Shown here: positions 63,830 to 64,000 of the stretch, one piece after another | Numbering within the stretch: the stretch's first letter is position 1 | Layout: each line of letters begins with the position of its first letter | Assembly (NCBI RefSeq): GCF_004127215.1 | Contig: NZ_QEWJ01000007.1 | Coordinates: 53,555-117,554, forward strand | Source of the DNA: Streptococcus oralis | GTDB taxonomy: Bacteria > Bacillota > Bacilli > Lactobacillales > Streptococcaceae | Length of the DNA stretch: 64,000 nt | Direction of reading: 5' to 3' | Translations under genes and position numbers: made by a program | The notes under the pieces: generated by a model | Database searches by the model: none | Seen by the model: the letters and a program-made list of their open reading frames with translations, nothing else | What the model was told of the DNA's origin: nothing

Positions 63830-64000
63830 TGAACTGCACCCCAAAAGTTAGACAGAAAAAATCTAACTTTTGGGGTGTTTTATTATGAAATTGAGTTATG
63901 AGGATAAAGTTCAGATCTATGAACTTAGAAAACAAGGATATAGCTTAGAGCAACTTTCAAATAAGTTTGGGATAAACAATTCTAATCTTAGGTACATGAT
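63830..64000 (+). mobile_element. Left end of an IS3-type insertion sequence
   Basis: A terminal segment TGAACTGCACCCCAAAAGTT, characteristic of IS3-group ends, is followed by a transposase OrfA start. CACCCCAAAAGTTAGA (63837-63852) and TCTAACTTTTGGGGTG (63862-63877) form a perfect 16-bp inverted repeat with a nine-base loop just inside the end. The element runs off the window. The window edge prevents checking for a target repeat. Confidence 0.75.
63885..64000 (+). CDS. IS3-family transposase OrfA, 5' part
   Basis: The visible 38 residues (MKLSYEDKVQIYELRKQGYS, then LEQLSNKFGINNSNLRYM) are the N-terminal helix-turn-helix of an IS3-group OrfA. The frame is open at the window end. No strong ribosome binding site is visible; the start lies seven bases after the 16-bp hairpin. 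Confidence 0.75.
   Translation, partial: MKLSYEDKVQIYELRKQGYSLEQLSNKFGINNSNLRYM

Overview
The window is a chromosomal stretch from a Streptococcus of the mitis group, close to S. mitis or S. pneumoniae. The basis is gene content, not alignment: a choline-binding CbpD-type murein hydrolase, adcRCBA, dltXABCD, the pneumococcal-type N-glycan degradation genes (GH29, GH92, GH125, GH38, ROK, GH20) and an Ngt-type sugar importer. I see no tRNA or rRNA gene and no CRISPR array. The last 170 bases are the left end of an IS3-type insertion sequence.

Layout. 1-4143: end of veg, a CbpD-like hydrolase and polA. 4213-7206: a TPP-riboswitch-controlled thiamine/pyrimidine uptake operon (thiamine-binding protein, ThiX, ThiY, ThiZ). 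7312-8690: an AT-rich three-gene island that reads as a toxin-antitoxin-chaperone (TAC) system: an ADP-ribosyltransferase-like protein, a small acidic protein and a SecB-like chaperone. 8787-11785: ctsR-clpC behind a CtsR box. 11817-14543: NAD salvage (nadR, pnuC, NrtR-like Nudix protein). 14587-17681: a broken small ORF, a lipoprotein with an exact competence cin-box upstream, then dusB and hslO on the minus strand. 17856-22457: the dlt operon, in which dltB carries an in-frame TGA. 22521-24596: an LPxTG 5'-nucleotidase. 24650-28241: the adc zinc uptake operon behind an AdcR box.

28432-49940 is an N-glycan foraging region: alpha-fucosidase, three alpha-mannosidase families, a ROK kinase, a beta-hexosaminidase, a lipoprotein and a three-gene ABC importer. 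A ribonucleotide reductase cluster sits inside it (33293-37991): a divergent Crp/Fnr-type regulator, nrdI, nrdE and two nrdF-like genes. The first nrdF has lost two metal ligands while the second keeps them all. The nrdI promoter carries an Fnr-type palindrome and two NrdR boxes spaced 31 bp apart.

50041-63781 is mostly conserved core: trhO, an ABM-domain protein, an AraC regulator with VOC and TfoX-N proteins, a DUF4299-type protein behind a perfect cre box, a minus-strand envelope-stress-like cluster (PadR, DUF1700, DUF4097), an MFS exporter, a glycosyltransferase, a CapD-like dehydratase, an XRE regulator, ruvA and tag.

Most interesting points: (1) the TAC island, whose gene order and protein types match the phage-defence system CmdTAC; (2) the paired intact and degenerate NrdF proteins, reminiscent of eukaryotic beta/beta-prime small subunits; (3) the dltB nonsense codon in an otherwise intact dlt operon; (4) two paired DnaA-box palindromes 210 bp apart in front of the fucosidase gene.
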